The notes: generated by a model not told the origin, from the sequence alone. A stretch of 64,000 nt of DNA from Amycolatopsis taiwanensis DSM 45107 (GCF_000519205.1 NZ_KI912599.1:120934-184933), one strand, 5' to 3'. Positions 36,567 to 45,445 are shown, numbered from the stretch's first letter. Made by a program: numbers and translations.

Positions 36567-37696
36567 TCGCGACCGAGCAGGTGTCAGGGGCGCCGTCGTT
36601 TCGTAGCAAATCCACCTTGCTCCGTAATGGCCGAGTGCGGGCCGCGGTGCGTAGGTGCTGGCCGTGGCTGCGACTGCTGGTCGCGGTCGGCATCCTGGCC
36701 GCGCTCGCGTGGCGGCTCGGTGCGGGCGCCTTCGTGGCCGGGCTGCGGGTGATCACCGTCTCGTCGCTACTGGCCGCCGTGGGCATCGGGTTTCTCACCA
36801 CGCTGTTCGGCGCGTGGCGCTGGTGTCTGGTGGCCCGCAACCTGGGCCTGCCGCTCAAACTGGGCACGGCGGTGGCGGACTGCTACCGCTCGGTGCTGCT
36901 CAACTCGGTGCTTCCGGCGGGGGTGCTCGGCGACGTCCACCGCGCGGTGGACCACGGGCACCGGTCCGGTGACCTGGGCCGAGGGGTGCGCGCCGTGGTG
37001 CTGGAACGGTTCGCGGGTCAACTGGCGCTCGCGGTGGCCGGGCTCGGGGCGCTGATGGCCTACCCGGCCCTGGTCACGGGGGTCCTGCCGGGCCGTGGGC
37101 TGGTGGTTGTCGTGGCGGTCCTGCTGCTCGCCGTCGTTGCGCTCCTCCTGGCCCGGGCCTCCGCGGCGGGACGGCGCGTGTGGGCGACCGCGCTGCGCGA
37201 CGCACGCCGCGGCCTGTTCGCCCGGCGCGCCTGGCCGGGCGTGGCGCTGCTGTCCGCGGCGACCGTGGTGGGGAACGTCGCGCTGTTCGTCGTAGCGGCC
37301 CGGGTCGCGGGCGTGACCGCGCCGGTCGCGCAGCTTTTCCCGATCATGATCTTGACCCTGATGGTGATGGGGTTGCCGCTCAACGTCGGAGGTTGGGGCC
37401 CGCGGGAGGGCTTTTCCGCGTTCGCATTCGGTGCCGTGGGATTGGGCGCCACGGCGGGACTGACCACGGCTGTGGTGTACGGGGTGCTGTCGCTGGCGGC
37501 CTGCGCGCCGGGTGTGCTCGTGCTGTTCCGGCGCCGCCCGGGTCAGGGTTCCCCCGGATCGAGGGCCGTTAGGTACCCGGCGAAGGACTCGACCAGGCTC
37601 GCCAGCAGTGCCTTGCCCTTGGCTGCCGACGCCAGTGACGGGCGGCCGATCACGCCCGAAGTCGTGTACGCGGCCACGCCGAGCGTGAGCAGGTGA
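36563..37696 (+). CDS. Lysylphosphatidylglycerol-synthase-TM (flippase-like) membrane protein
   Basis: 377-residue integral membrane protein of the UPF0104/MprF transmembrane family, with about eight helices from residue 35 to 320. Signature segments: RWCLVARNLGLPLKLGTAVA, RSVLLNSVLPAGVLGDVHRA and LPLNVGGWGPREGFSAFAFG. Such proteins often sit in glycolipid and cell-surface clusters and are thought to flip or export a lipid-linked product. The last ~50 residues after LFRRRPGQG overlap the opposing creatininase-like gene by 154 bases because no earlier stop exists, and are probably a nonconserved extension. Confidence 0.8.
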   Translation: MIATEQVSGAPSFRSKSTLLRNGRVRAAVRRCWPWLRLLVAVGILAALAWRLGAGAFVAGLRVITVSSLLAAVGIGFLTTLFGAWRWCLVARNLGLPLKLGTAVADCYRSVLLNSVLPAGVLGDVHRAVDHGHRSGDLGRGVRAVVLERFAGQLALAVAGLGALMAYPALVTGVLPGRGLVVVVAVLLLAVVALLLARASAAGRRVWATALRDARRGLFARRAWPGVALLSAATVVGNVALFVVAARVAGVTAPVAQLFPIMILTLMVMGLPLNVGGWGPREGFSAFAFGAVGLGATAGLTTAVVYGVLSLAACAPGVLVLFRRRPGQGSPGSRAVRYPAKDSTRLASSALPLAADASDGRPITPEVVYAATPSVSR

Positions 37697-38265
37697 GGCC
37701 GATCGTCGGCGACCGAGTCGGCCGTTTCGTAGCCGGCTTTCACCAGTTCCGGGTGGGCGTGCAGCAGGATCGAGGTCTCCAGTTCGCCCGCGTGCATGTC
37801 GGTGTCGATCGACGTCCGCAGGCCGGCCGCGGCCCGGGCGCGCAGCAGCTCGGGCAGCCCGGGGAACAGTGCCATCCCGCCGAGCGATTCCTGCACGATG
37901 TTGGCCAGCACGTAGTTTCCGCCGTGTCCGTTGACCAGAACCAGCCTGGGCACTCCGGAAAGGCGCAGCGAATCGGCGATGTCGCGCACCACCGAATACA
38001 ATGTGCTTGCCGAGATGCTCACCGTTCCGGCCCACGCGGCATGTTCGTGGGAGCACGAAATCGTCACCGGCGGGAGCAGTTGGACCGGGTGGGCGGCGGC
38101 TATTTCCTGCGCGATGGTGCAGGCGATGACGGTGTCGGTGGCCAGCGGAAGGAAGGGCCCGTGTTGTTCGAAGCTGCCGACTGGCAGCACGGCGACCCGG
38201 GCCGCGCGATTTCGTGCGTCGATGGTCGTGTCCGTGGTCGTTTCCAACCGTAGCGGGTCCATCAT
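37543..38265 (-). CDS. Creatininase-family amidohydrolase (ArfB/MftE-like)
   Basis: 240-residue metal-dependent amidohydrolase of the creatininase family. Metal ligands: SFEQHGPFLPLATDT (Glu33, His35, Asp44), VNGHGGN and DMHAGELETS. Archaeal ArfB, a member, removes the formyl group from the FAPy product of a GTP cyclohydrolase; MftE cleaves a peptide in mycofactocin synthesis. Here a divergent GTP cyclohydrolase II is 95 bases away and no mycofactocin gene is present, so a FAPy deformylase-like role is the better guess. ATG at 38265 with GGAAAGG upstream. Confidence 0.8.
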   Translation of the reverse strand: MMDPLRLETTTDTTIDARNRAARVAVLPVGSFEQHGPFLPLATDTVIACTIAQEIAAAHPVQLLPPVTISCSHEHAAWAGTVSISASTLYSVVRDIADSLRLSGVPRLVLVNGHGGNYVLANIVQESLGGMALFPGLPELLRARAAAGLRTSIDTDMHAGELETSILLHAHPELVKAGYETADSVADDRPHLLTLGVAAYTTSGVIGRPSLASAAKGKALLASLVESFAGYLTALDPGEP

Positions 38266-38360
38266 GTCTGCCTTTCCGCGTTTCCGCCGGGCGCACCCAT
38301 CCGGTCAATTCCATCATTTCCGGTACACCGTGCACAGGCAGGCAAGACAAGGGTAATTGG

Positions 38361-38987
38361 ATGCGGGAACAAGACATCGCGGAGTCCGAGCTGGTGACTC
38401 GCCGGGGCAGGTTCCGGAGCGTGGCCTTCCGGGACCAGCCGGGTGGGCACGAGCACCTGGCGCTGGTCCACGGGACGCGGGTGCGCGAAGACGTGCTGGT
38501 CCGGGTGCATTCGGAGTGCATGACCGGCGACATCTTCGGGTCGACCCGCTGCGAGTGCGGTGAGCAGCTGGACGCGGCGCTGGACGCGATCGTCGACGAG
38601 GGCAGCGGCATCCTGGTGTACCTGCGCGGGCACGAGGGCCGGGGGATCGGCCTGGTGGAGAAGGTCCGGACGCACATCCTCCAGGACGAGCAGGGCCTGG
38701 ACACCGTCGATTCCGCGGTCAGACTGGGGCTCCCGGTGGACGTCCGGGACTACACGCCGGCCGCGTCGGTGCTGCGCTATCTCGGGGTTCGGTCCGTGCG
38801 GTTGATGTCGAACAACCCGGACAAGATCCGGTCCCTGGAAGCGCACGGCATCGTGGTGACCGCGCGGGTTCCGTTGCTGGTGCGGCCGAGTGCCGACAAC
38901 ATCGCGTACCTGACCGCCAAGCGCGACCGGCTCGGGCACGACCTGCCGCAGCTCGAAGGCTTCGTGCGCGGAGGGGGCGGCGCATGA
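38361..38987 (+). CDS. GTP cyclohydrolase II, divergent at the Tyr105 position
   Basis: 208-residue GTP cyclohydrolase II without a DHBP-synthase domain. Zinc cysteines are Cys53, Cys64 and Cys66 in HSECMTGDIFGSTRCECG; GHEGRGIGL and the arginine in VRDYTPAASVLRYLGV are conserved, as is SNNPDKI. The E. coli RibA Tyr105 (KIRAYALQD) aligns with His105 (KVRTHILQD). A changed residue here is reported in a Streptomyces paralogue that stops at the formylated product FAPy (recalled, not verified). Weak ribosome site. Placed beside a creatininase-like amidohydrolase, this is probably a pathway-specific enzyme and not the housekeeping riboflavin one. Confidence 0.85.
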   Translation: MREQDIAESELVTRRGRFRSVAFRDQPGGHEHLALVHGTRVREDVLVRVHSECMTGDIFGSTRCECGEQLDAALDAIVDEGSGILVYLRGHEGRGIGLVEKVRTHILQDEQGLDTVDSAVRLGLPVDVRDYTPAASVLRYLGVRSVRLMSNNPDKIRSLEAHGIVVTARVPLLVRPSADNIAYLTAKRDRLGHDLPQLEGFVRGGGGA

Positions 38988-39076
38988 CGCACCTGGTGTC
39001 AACCCACGGCGACCAGGGTGACCACCACGCGCGCCGCCGTCAGGCCCCGCGCCTCCTCGCGGAGGAACAAGGATGA
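38984..39076 (+). CDS. Possible 30-residue ORF bridging the cyclohydrolase and phosphatase genes
   Basis: ATG at 38984 overlaps the cyclohydrolase stop (ATGA) and its own stop overlaps the next ATG (ATGA). A strong GGAGGGGG ribosome site lies 7 to 14 bases upstream. The peptide is His/Arg/Gln-rich (MTHLVSTHGDQGDHHARRRQ and a short tail). It may be a real small protein or a device to couple translation. No homologue is known to me. Confidence 0.4.
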   Translation: MTHLVSTHGDQGDHHARRRQAPRLLAEEQG

Positions 39077-39876
39077 CCGAGTTCGCCGGCCTGCTGCCGA
39101 TCGCCCGGGAAGCGGTCGCGATGGCGCGCCGGATCATCTCCTCCCGGGCGCCCGCCGTCCTCGCCGCGAAGGGCGACCGGGACATGGTGACCGACATCGA
39201 CCTCGCGGTGGAGGACTCGCTCCGCGACTTCCTGGCCCGGGAAACCCCGCACATCGGCCTCCTCGGCGAGGAGCGCGGCCGTAGCGGCGCCACCGGGGAG
39301 GCACTCTGGTGGGTGCTGGATCCCATTGACGGCACCGCGAATTTCGCGCGGGGTATTCCGCTTTCCGCGGTGTCACTGGGACTCGTGGCCGGCCGGCGCA
39401 GCGTGCTTGCCGCGATCGAACTGCCGTTTCTCGACGTGACCTACACGGCGTTGGCGGGGCAGGGCGCCTACGCCGGGGACGAGCGGATCACGTCGTCGCC
39501 GGTGCGGGAGCTGTCCCAGGCGGTGATCTCGCTCGGCGACTTCGCCGTGGGTTCCGGCGCCGAGCCGAAGAACCGGCTCCGGATGGCTTTGCTGAGCCAT
39601 CTCGGCGCGCGGGCGCAACGCATCCGCATGCTTGGGACCGCCGCGATCGACCTGGCCTGGGTCGCGCACGGCAAGCTCGACGCCGCGATCATCCTGGCCA
39701 ACCTGCCCTGGGACACCATGGCCGGTGCGCTGCTGGTCCGCGAGGCGGGCGGCGCCGTGCTCGACCTCGACGACACCGAGCACTCCGCCGACTCCGCGGC
39801 GACCATCGCCGTGTGTCCCGGCCTGCGCGCCGAAATCATGTCCATCCTCGCCACCTCCCGGCGTGTCCCCGGCTGA
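39073..39876 (+). CDS. Inositol-monophosphatase-family protein
   Basis: 267-residue magnesium-dependent sugar-phosphate phosphatase. Motifs: GDRDMVTDIDLAVE, LGEERG, WVLDPIDGTANFARGIP and LPWDTMAGALLVREAGG, all metal and phosphate ligands present. GGAGGAACAAGG precedes the ATG. Members hydrolyse inositol phosphate, histidinol phosphate, fructose bisphosphate or nucleotide 3'-phosphates; position at the end of this block suggests dephosphorylation of a pathway intermediate such as a ribityl- or inositol-phosphate moiety. Ends in a 21-bp repeat array whose first unit starts within the last codons. Confidence 0.85.
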   Translation: MTEFAGLLPIAREAVAMARRIISSRAPAVLAAKGDRDMVTDIDLAVEDSLRDFLARETPHIGLLGEERGRSGATGEALWWVLDPIDGTANFARGIPLSAVSLGLVAGRRSVLAAIELPFLDVTYTALAGQGAYAGDERITSSPVRELSQAVISLGDFAVGSGAEPKNRLRMALLSHLGARAQRIRMLGTAAIDLAWVAHGKLDAAIILANLPWDTMAGALLVREAGGAVLDLDDTEHSADSAATIAVCPGLRAEIMSILATSRRVPG

Positions 39877-40012
39877 GGACGCCGAGTTCCCGCTTCAGAA
39901 CACCGAGTTCCCGCTTCAGAACGCCGAGTTCCGGGTTCAGGGGCGCGTGTCCCCGGCTCAGGAGGCCGAGTTCCGGGTTCAGGGCACCGAGTTCCTGGTT
40001 CAGCGAGTCTAG
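39862..40012. repeat. 21-bp repeat array, locus 6
   Basis: Seven forward units (GAGTTCCCGCTTCAGAAC and variants, with GTGTCCCCGGC halves) between the phosphatase gene and the decayed glycosidase. The first unit supplies the last residues (RRVPG) of the phosphatase. Confidence 0.87.
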
Positions 40013-40040
40013 TTGCGCATTCGCGAGCCCATGCCGTGCG

Positions 40041-40566
40041 GTGTGGGCAGATCGCCGTAGGGGCGGACACCACATTCACCGTCGCGCTCGGCTTCGGTAA
40101 CAGCTCCAGTTCCGCGCTCGCCGCGGGGTGGCGTGCTCGCGAGCGGATTTTCCGCCGTGGAAGCCGCCTATCGCAGTGGCAGAGACTCCTATGTGGACAG
40201 TATGAAGGCCGCGCCGGCCCGCGTTTTGCGGTGACACACAACGCTGTCGCGCCTACTAGGTGGCGGTGATGGCTCTGCATTCGGCCGAGGACAAGACCTT
40301 CGCGGCGCGAGCGTGGCCGGGCTGGCGACCCCGTGGGGCGACGTGGTCAGCGCCGACTCACCGGGCGACGGCTACCACCGGGTGTGGGCCGCGACCCGTA
40401 CCAGCAGGAGACCGGGCTGATCGCCGCCGGCGACACCGCGCAGGCCCGGCGGATGGCGCAGTTCATGCGGAACGGCCAGTACATCTCAGCGCCGAGCGCG
40501 GGCGACGGCACCACCTACCCGCCCGGCTGGTTTCCCCGGTACAGCCCGGTCAGGTACGGAACCTGA
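40041..40566 (+). pseudogene. Decayed GH15 glucoamylase/glucodextranase-type gene
   Basis: Three frames carry consecutive pieces of one family: TTFTVALGFGNSSSSALAAG, then VLASGFSAVEAAYRSGRDSY with VDSMKAAPARVLR, then VAVMALHSAEDKTF, SVAGLATPWGDVVSADSPGD with GYHRVW, and finally YQQETGLIAAGDTAQARRMA with GQYISAPSAGDGTTYPPGW. Frameshifts, an in-frame stop near 40232 and loss of both ends show that the gene is dead. The intact enzyme would be a secreted alpha-glucan exo-hydrolase. No transposon scar is seen. Confidence 0.75.
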
Positions 40567-40572
40567 CCTGGT

Positions 40573-41424
40573 TCACGGTTTGCGGCCGACCACCGCGGCG
40601 ACGCAGCGGGCGGGCTTGCTCAGCGGGATCATCCGCGGCCCGTCCGGCCACCACTCGTCGCAGACCACGACGCCGGGCACGGACAGTTCGTTCGGTTCGA
40701 CGATGTCCAGGCCGGCCATCAACTCGGCGATCTCGGCCCGGGGGCGGAACCAGCCGGCGCCCACCGGCCCGTCCAGCAGCATCCGTTCCAGCTTCTTCGC
40801 GACTTCGGTCAGCCCCGGGACCTCGGGGTCGAGGAAGTGCGACAGCACCACGTACGAGCCGGGGGCGAGCGCGTCGATGTACTGCCGCATGATCTCGGGC
40901 GCGCTGAGCTCACTGCTGTCGGGCAGGAACGGGATCGTGCTCACCTGCAGCAGCACCATCGGCTCGCTGAAGTCGAGGTGGCGGGTGACCACCGGGTTGT
41001 CCAGCACGGAGGACGGGTTGAAGATGTCCCCCGCGGCCATGTGCGTGAACTCGTTCTCCTCCAGCAGCGCCCGCCCGTGCGCGAGGACGATCGGGTCGTC
41101 GTGGACGTAGATCACCCGGGCCTCGGGCTGGCTCGCCTGCACGATCTGGTGCGTGTTCTCCGCCGTCGGCAGCCCGGCCCCGCAGTCGAGGTACTGGCCG
41201 ATGCCGGTCTGGGCGGCGAGGAACCGGCACGCGCGGTCACGGAAGGCGCGGCCGGCGCGGGGTATGTCCCCGGCGTCGGGCACCGCACTCGTGATCTCCC
41301 GCATCACCTGCCGGTCCGCCTCGTAGCTGTCCTTGCCGCCGAGGAACGTTTGCTGGATCCGTGGGATGCTGGGCCTGGTCGGGTCCACTCCGATGGGGGT
41401 CTGTCGGGGAGTGATCAGCGGCAT
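40573..41424 (-). CDS. SAM-dependent methyltransferase, DUF574/Methyltransf_19 family
   Basis: 283 residues from the ATG at 41424 (CGAGGTCGTC upstream). The family signature is visible: DPTRPSIPRIQQTFLGGKDS then YEADRQVM, QYLDCGAGLPTAENTHQIVQ, VIYVHDDPIVLAHGRALL, VLLQVSTIPFLPDSSE and GSYVVLSHF. These proteins are abundant in actinomycetes and few have a known substrate. Single gene. The 291-base gap on its 5' side (41425-41715) has no gene I can support. Confidence 0.85.
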   Translation of the reverse strand: MPLITPRQTPIGVDPTRPSIPRIQQTFLGGKDSYEADRQVMREITSAVPDAGDIPRAGRAFRDRACRFLAAQTGIGQYLDCGAGLPTAENTHQIVQASQPEARVIYVHDDPIVLAHGRALLEENEFTHMAAGDIFNPSSVLDNPVVTRHLDFSEPMVLLQVSTIPFLPDSSELSAPEIMRQYIDALAPGSYVVLSHFLDPEVPGLTEVAKKLERMLLDGPVGAGWFRPRAEIAELMAGLDIVEPNELSVPGVVVCDEWWPDGPRMIPLSKPARCVAAVVGRKP

Positions 41425-41715
41425 GACGACCTCGGGGCTGGGTCGGCGGAGGCGGACCAACCGACTTTAGCGCTGCCGGGCGGCGCGCACGAGGGGGGCA
41501 CCTGCGGCGGAAGCCTCGATAAGGGCTTCGCCGGCCTCGTCGGAAAGTCCGGACATTTCTTGGCCCATTACCGGATATGGGCGAAAATCGAGTCGAACGT
41601 TGGCCGGGTGACCAACCGCGCGACCGTCCGCTACGGACCGGCAGGAAGGTGTTCCGGTGAACGGAAAAGATGTACCCCTTGCGCTGACCACTGCCTACAA
41701 AGGGCATGATCTTGG

Positions 41716-41850
41716 ATGCGTAGCGTGCGGGCCGACCGCGTCCAGGTGTCCCGCAAGACACAGGAGGACCGCATGAGCGATACTCGCGCAGCCCTGCTCG
41801 TGCGGGCCGACCGGGTGCGGGTGTCCCGCAAGACACAGGAGGCCAGATGA
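41716..41850 (+). CDS. Possible 44-residue leader ORF with an internal duplication
   Basis: Frame from the ATG at 41716, or the shorter one at 41773 (25 residues, AGGAGG 7 bases upstream), ends in a TGA that overlaps the hydroxylase ATG. It contains two copies of VRADRV-VSRKTQE encoded by a 54-bp direct duplication. The peptide is basic and has no known family. It may be a translation-coupling leader. Confidence 0.4.
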   Translation: MRSVRADRVQVSRKTQEDRMSDTRAALLVRADRVRVSRKTQEAR

Positions 41851-41852
41851 GC
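41725..41852 (+). repeat. 54-bp direct duplication spaced 75 bp, containing the ribosome site and start codon
   Basis: Copy 1 (41725-41778) and copy 2 (41800-41852) share GTGCGGGCCGACCG, GTGTCCCGCAAGACACAGGA and an ATGAGC start with few changes. Copy 2 delivers the actual start of the molybdenum hydroxylase gene; copy 1 starts the leader ORF. Confidence 0.85.
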
Positions 41853-44105
41853 ATTCTCGGCACCAGAGTGGTCCGGATCGAGGACCAGAAACTGATCACA
41901 CAGGGCGGCACCTACGTCGAGGACCTGCGGGAAGCGGCGCTCACCGGCGCGGTTCACGCGATGTTCGTGCGCAGCCCGATCGCGCACGCCAGGATCTCGT
42001 CGATCGACACCTCGGCGGCGCAGGCCGCGCCCGGGGTGGTCGCCGTGTACACGATCTCGGACCTGGACCTCGCGCCGCCGGTCCCGGCCGGTGCGCCGGT
42101 GGCGTCGCCGTGGCTGGCCGACGGCGTGGTGCGTTACGTCGGTGAACCGGTCGCCCTGGTGCTCGCCGAGCACCGGTACCAGCTGGCCGACGCCGCGGAA
42201 CTGATCGACATCGACTATGACCCGCTCGACGTGGTCACGACCATCGACGCGGCCCTGGCCGACGAGACGGTGCTGTTCCCGGAGCTGGGCAGCAACCTGG
42301 TGCACCAGCACGACGGCCAGTTCGACGACAAGGCGTTCGAGGACTGCGAAGTCGTGGTCACCCAGACGATTGTCAACAACCGGGTCGCGCCGGCGCCGCT
42401 GGAGGTGCGCGGCGCGGCATGTGCGTGGGGCGAGGACGGCCGGCTGACCGTGTGGCTGTCCACGCAGAACCCGCAACTGGCGCGTGGCGCGATCGCGGGC
42501 GGGCTGGGTGTCGGCGAGGAGCAGATCCGGGTCGTCACGCCCGACGTCGGCGGCGGCTTCGGCGCGAAGATCGGCGCGGATCCGGAGGTGACGGTGCTGG
42601 GCTGGGCCGCGAAGCGGTCGGGCCGGGCCATCCGGTGGGCCGAGACGCGCAGCGAAAACCTCGTGGCGATGACGCACGGGCGGGCCCAGCAGAACACCAT
42701 CACCATCGGCGGCAGGCGCGACGGCACGGTGGAGGCCTTCCGGCTGGACGTGATCCAGGACGCGGGCGCCTACCCACGCGCGCTGTTCCTGCCTACGCTC
42801 ACTGAACTGATGGGTACGGGCGTCTACCACTTCCCGAAGGTCGAGGCGGCGAGCCGCGCGGTGGTCACGAACACGACCCCGATCGGGGCCTACCGGGGCG
42901 CCGGGCGGCCGGAGGCCTCCGCCGCGATCGAACGCGCCATCGACGTGTTCGCCGCGGAGATCGGGAAGGACCCCGCGGAGGTCCGCAAGATCAACTTCAT
43001 CCGCCCGGACGAGTTCCCGTACCAGTCGCCGACCGGTGCGAACTACGACACCGGCGAGTACTCGGCAGCACTGGACAAGGTTCTCGAAGCCGCCGGCTAC
43101 GCCGAGCTTCGCGCGGAGCAGGCACGCCGCCGCGAGGCGGGCGAGGTGAAGGCGCTCGGTCTCGGCATCGCGTCCTATGTGGAGATCACCGGCGGCGACG
43201 GCGGTGGCGAAAGCGGCCGCGTGGACATCAACCCGGACGGCACCGTCACCGCCTACACCGGCAGTTCACCGCACGGTCAGGGCCTGGACACCACGCTCGC
43301 CATGCTGCTGTCCGACCAGCTCGGCGTCGCCATGGACAAGATCACCGTCAAACACGGCGACACCGACGAGATCCCGAGGGCCGTGGGCACCTTCGGGTCG
43401 CGGTCGCTGCAGCTGGGCGGTTCCGCGGTGAAGGCCGCCGCGGACCAGGTGATCGACCGCGCCCGCGAGCTCGCCGCCGACCTGCTGGAGGCTTCGCCGG
43501 ACGACCTCGAACTGGACGTCGACGAAGGCGTGTGGCGGGTCAAGGGCGTGCCCTCGGGCGGACAGCTCAGCTGGAGCCAGCTCGCGGAGCAGATCGAGGA
43601 GCCGCTGTCGGCCGACGTGTGGTTCGACAAGGGCACGCCGACCTTCCCGTTCGGCAGCCACCTCGCCGTGGTCGAGGTCGACACCGAGACCGGCAAGGTC
43701 GAGCTGATGCGGATCATCGCGGCCGACGACGCCGGACCCGTGCTCAACCCGGTCACCTTCCGCGGGCAGCGGCACGGCGGGCTCGGGCAGGGCGCGGCGC
43801 AGGCGCTGCTGGAGGTGATGAGCTACGACGCCGACGGCAACCCGACCACGTCCACCCTGGCCGACTACTCGTTCATCAGCGCGGTCGAGCTGCCGGACTT
43901 CGAGCTGGTGGACTCGGCGACGCCGACGACGCGGAACCCGTTGGGAGTCAAGGGCATCGGTGAGGCCGCGACCATCGGGTCCACCCCGGCCGTGCACAAC
44001 GCGGTGGTGGATGCGCTGGCGCACCTCGGCGTGCGTCACCTGGACATGCCCACGACCCCGCAGCGGGTCTGGGAAGCGCTTTCTGTGAGAGGTGAGGGGA
44101 AATGA
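41847..44105 (+). CDS. Xanthine/CO-dehydrogenase-family molybdenum subunit (CoxL form II-like)
   Basis: 752-residue large subunit that carries the molybdenum-cytosine-dinucleotide cofactor. The motif [11 protein letters not shown] is the form-II type (form-I CO dehydrogenase has AYRCSFR), and [20 protein letters not shown] and the catalytic Glu in [10 protein letters not shown] are present. So it hydroxylates an unknown aldehyde or heterocycle; CO oxidation is unlikely. AGGAGG lies 5 bases before the ATG. Operon order is large, small, medium, which differs from the common medium-small-large order. Overlaps the next gene by ATGA. Confidence 0.9.
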   Translation: MSILGTRVVRIEDQKLITQGGTYVEDLREAALTGAVHAMFVRSPIAHARISSIDTSAAQAAPGVVAVYTISDLDLAPPVPAGAPVASPWLADGVVRYVGEPVALVLAEHRYQLADAAELIDIDYDPLDVVTTIDAALADETVLFPELGSNLVHQHDGQFDDKAFEDCEVVVTQTIVNNRVAPAPLEVRGAACAWGEDGRLTVWLSTQNPQLARGAIAGGLGVGEEQIRVVTPDVGGGFGAKIGADPEVTVLGWAAKRSGRAIRWAETRSENLVAMTHGRAQQNTITIGGRRDGTVEAFRLDVIQDAGAYPRALFLPTLTELMGTGVYHFPKVEAASRAVVTNTTPIGAYRGAGRPEASAAIERAIDVFAAEIGKDPAEVRKINFIRPDEFPYQSPTGANYDTGEYSAALDKVLEAAGYAELRAEQARRREAGEVKALGLGIASYVEITGGDGGGESGRVDINPDGTVTAYTGSSPHGQGLDTTLAMLLSDQLGVAMDKITVKHGDTDEIPRAVGTFGSRSLQLGGSAVKAAADQVIDRARELAADLLEASPDDLELDVDEGVWRVKGVPSGGQLSWSQLAEQIEEPLSADVWFDKGTPTFPFGSHLAVVEVDTETGKVELMRIIAADDAGPVLNPVTFRGQRHGGLGQGAAQALLEVMSYDADGNPTTSTLADYSFISAVELPDFELVDSATPTTRNPLGVKGIGEAATIGSTPAVHNAVVDALAHLGVRHLDMPTTPQRVWEALSVRGEGK

Positions 44106-44572
44106 AGGTCTCCATCGAGATCAACGGTCGTGCGGTGACCGACGAGGTCGAGGACCGGACGCTGCTGGTCCATTTCATCCGGGAGAACGCCGGACTGACC
44201 GGGACCAACATCGGCTGCGACACCACGTCGTGCGGCGCCTGCACGGTGCTGCTCGACGGGGAATCGGTGAAGTCGTGCACGGTGCTGGCCGCGCAGGCCG
44301 ACGGGCACGCCGTCACCACCATCGAAGGGCTGAGCGGTAGCGACGGCGAGCTGCACCCGTTGCAGAAGGCGTTCCGCGAGCAGCACGGCCTGCAGTGCGG
44401 GTTCTGCACGCCGGGCATGATCATGGCGTCGGCATCCCTGTTGGCGCACAACCCGAAACCCACCCGTGGGGAAGTACGCGAGGGCCTGGAAGGGAACCTG
44501 TGCCGCTGCACGGGTTACCACAACATCGTCAGCGCGGTGATGGAAGCGTCCGGGCAGGAGGTCGACCGGTGA
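44102..44572 (+). CDS. 2Fe-2S small subunit of molybdenum hydroxylase
   Basis: 156-residue subunit with two [2Fe-2S] clusters. Plant-ferredoxin-like ligands: [20 protein letters not shown] followed by a Cys; second cluster: CGFCTPGMI and CRCTGYHNI. Transfers electrons from the molybdenum site to the FAD subunit. Overlaps both neighbours by 4 bases, so the three subunits are made in step. Confidence 0.95.
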   Translation: MKVSIEINGRAVTDEVEDRTLLVHFIRENAGLTGTNIGCDTTSCGACTVLLDGESVKSCTVLAAQADGHAVTTIEGLSGSDGELHPLQKAFREQHGLQCGFCTPGMIMASASLLAHNPKPTRGEVREGLEGNLCRCTGYHNIVSAVMEASGQEVDR

Positions 44573-45381
44573 TCCCGGCACAGTTCAGCTACCAGCGCGC
44601 GTCCACTGTGGACGAGGCGCTCAGCCTGCTCGCCGAGCACGGCGAGGAAGCCAAGCTCCTGGCCGGGGGGCAGTCCCTGCTGCCGCTGATGAAGCTTCGG
44701 CTGGCCGCGCCCGAGGTGCTGGTGGACGTGGCGCCGATCGACGAGTTGCGTTACGTCCGGCTCGACGGCGACGACATCGCGATCGGGGCGCTGTCGCGGC
44801 ACCAGGACCTCAACGGCGACCCGGTGCTGGCCGAACACGCGCCATTGCTCGCACACGTCGCCGGTTCGATCGGCGACCTGCAGATCCGGCACCGCGGCAC
44901 GATCGGCGGTTCGCTCGCGCACGCCGACTCGGCCGCGGACCTGCCGGCCGCGATCCTCGCGTCCGAGGGCGTGCTCGTCGTGCGCGGCCCGTCGGGCGAG
45001 CGGCGGATCCCGGCCGCGGACTTCTTCCTCGGCCCGTTCACCACCCCGCTGGAGCCGGATGAAATGCTGACCGAGGTCCGGGTGCCGAAGCAGACCGGGC
45101 TCGGCTGGGGCTTCGAGAAGTTCGTCCGCCGGGCCATCGACTGGGCGATCGTCGGCGTCGCGGTGGTCGGCAAGTCGGTCGGCCTGATCAACATGGGTGG
45201 CACGCCGCTGCGCGCCCGCGCCACCGAGGAGGCGCTCGCGTCCGGAGCATCGCCGGAAGAAGCCGGGGCGCTCGCGGCCGAGGGCACCTCCCCGGTCGAC
45301 GAGCCGCACGCCAGCACCGAATACCGCCAGCACCTGGCGCGTGTGCTCACCACCCGCGCGCTGACCAAGGCCGCGGCCTGA
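44569..45381 (+). CDS. FAD-binding medium subunit of molybdenum hydroxylase
   Basis: 270-residue FAD subunit. FAD-binding motifs are [20 protein letters not shown] and [20 protein letters not shown]; the C-terminal domain has [15 protein letters not shown] start at 44569 overlaps the previous TGA (GTGA). Completes the L-S-M set. A stable hairpin follows. No cofactor-maturation genes (CoxD/E or MobA) are nearby, so these must be elsewhere. Confidence 0.92.
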   Translation: MIPAQFSYQRASTVDEALSLLAEHGEEAKLLAGGQSLLPLMKLRLAAPEVLVDVAPIDELRYVRLDGDDIAIGALSRHQDLNGDPVLAEHAPLLAHVAGSIGDLQIRHRGTIGGSLAHADSAADLPAAILASEGVLVVRGPSGERRIPAADFFLGPFTTPLEPDEMLTEVRVPKQTGLGWGFEKFVRRAIDWAIVGVAVVGKSVGLINMGGTPLRARATEEALASGASPEEAGALAAEGTSPVDEPHASTEYRQHLARVLTTRALTKAAA

Positions 45382-45411
45382 TCGCGCGCGTTCGTTGACG
45401 GTTTGACGGCA

Positions 45412-45445
45412 CACGGCCGCCCCGGGTTCGCCCGAGGCGGCCGTG
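45412..45445 (+). terminator. Hairpin terminator with a TTCG tetraloop
   Basis: CACGGCCGCC / GGCGGCCGTG outer stem, one C-A mismatch and an inner CGGG / CCCG stem closed by TTCG. It sits between convergent genes and can serve both strands. Confidence 0.85.

Noticed and set aside
37543-38265. Mycofactocin MftE
   Set aside because: No mycofactocin precursor, radical SAM or partner genes are nearby; the adjacent GTP cyclohydrolase favours an ArfB-like role.
33310-39876. Queuosine or toyocamycin-type deazapurine cluster
   Set aside because: No QueE radical SAM or QueC homologue and no GTP cyclohydrolase I is present; the PTPS-like enzyme lacks the QueD active site.
41847-44105. True aerobic CO dehydrogenase
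   Set aside because: The active-site loop is AYRGAGR, not the AYRCSFR of form-I enzymes.
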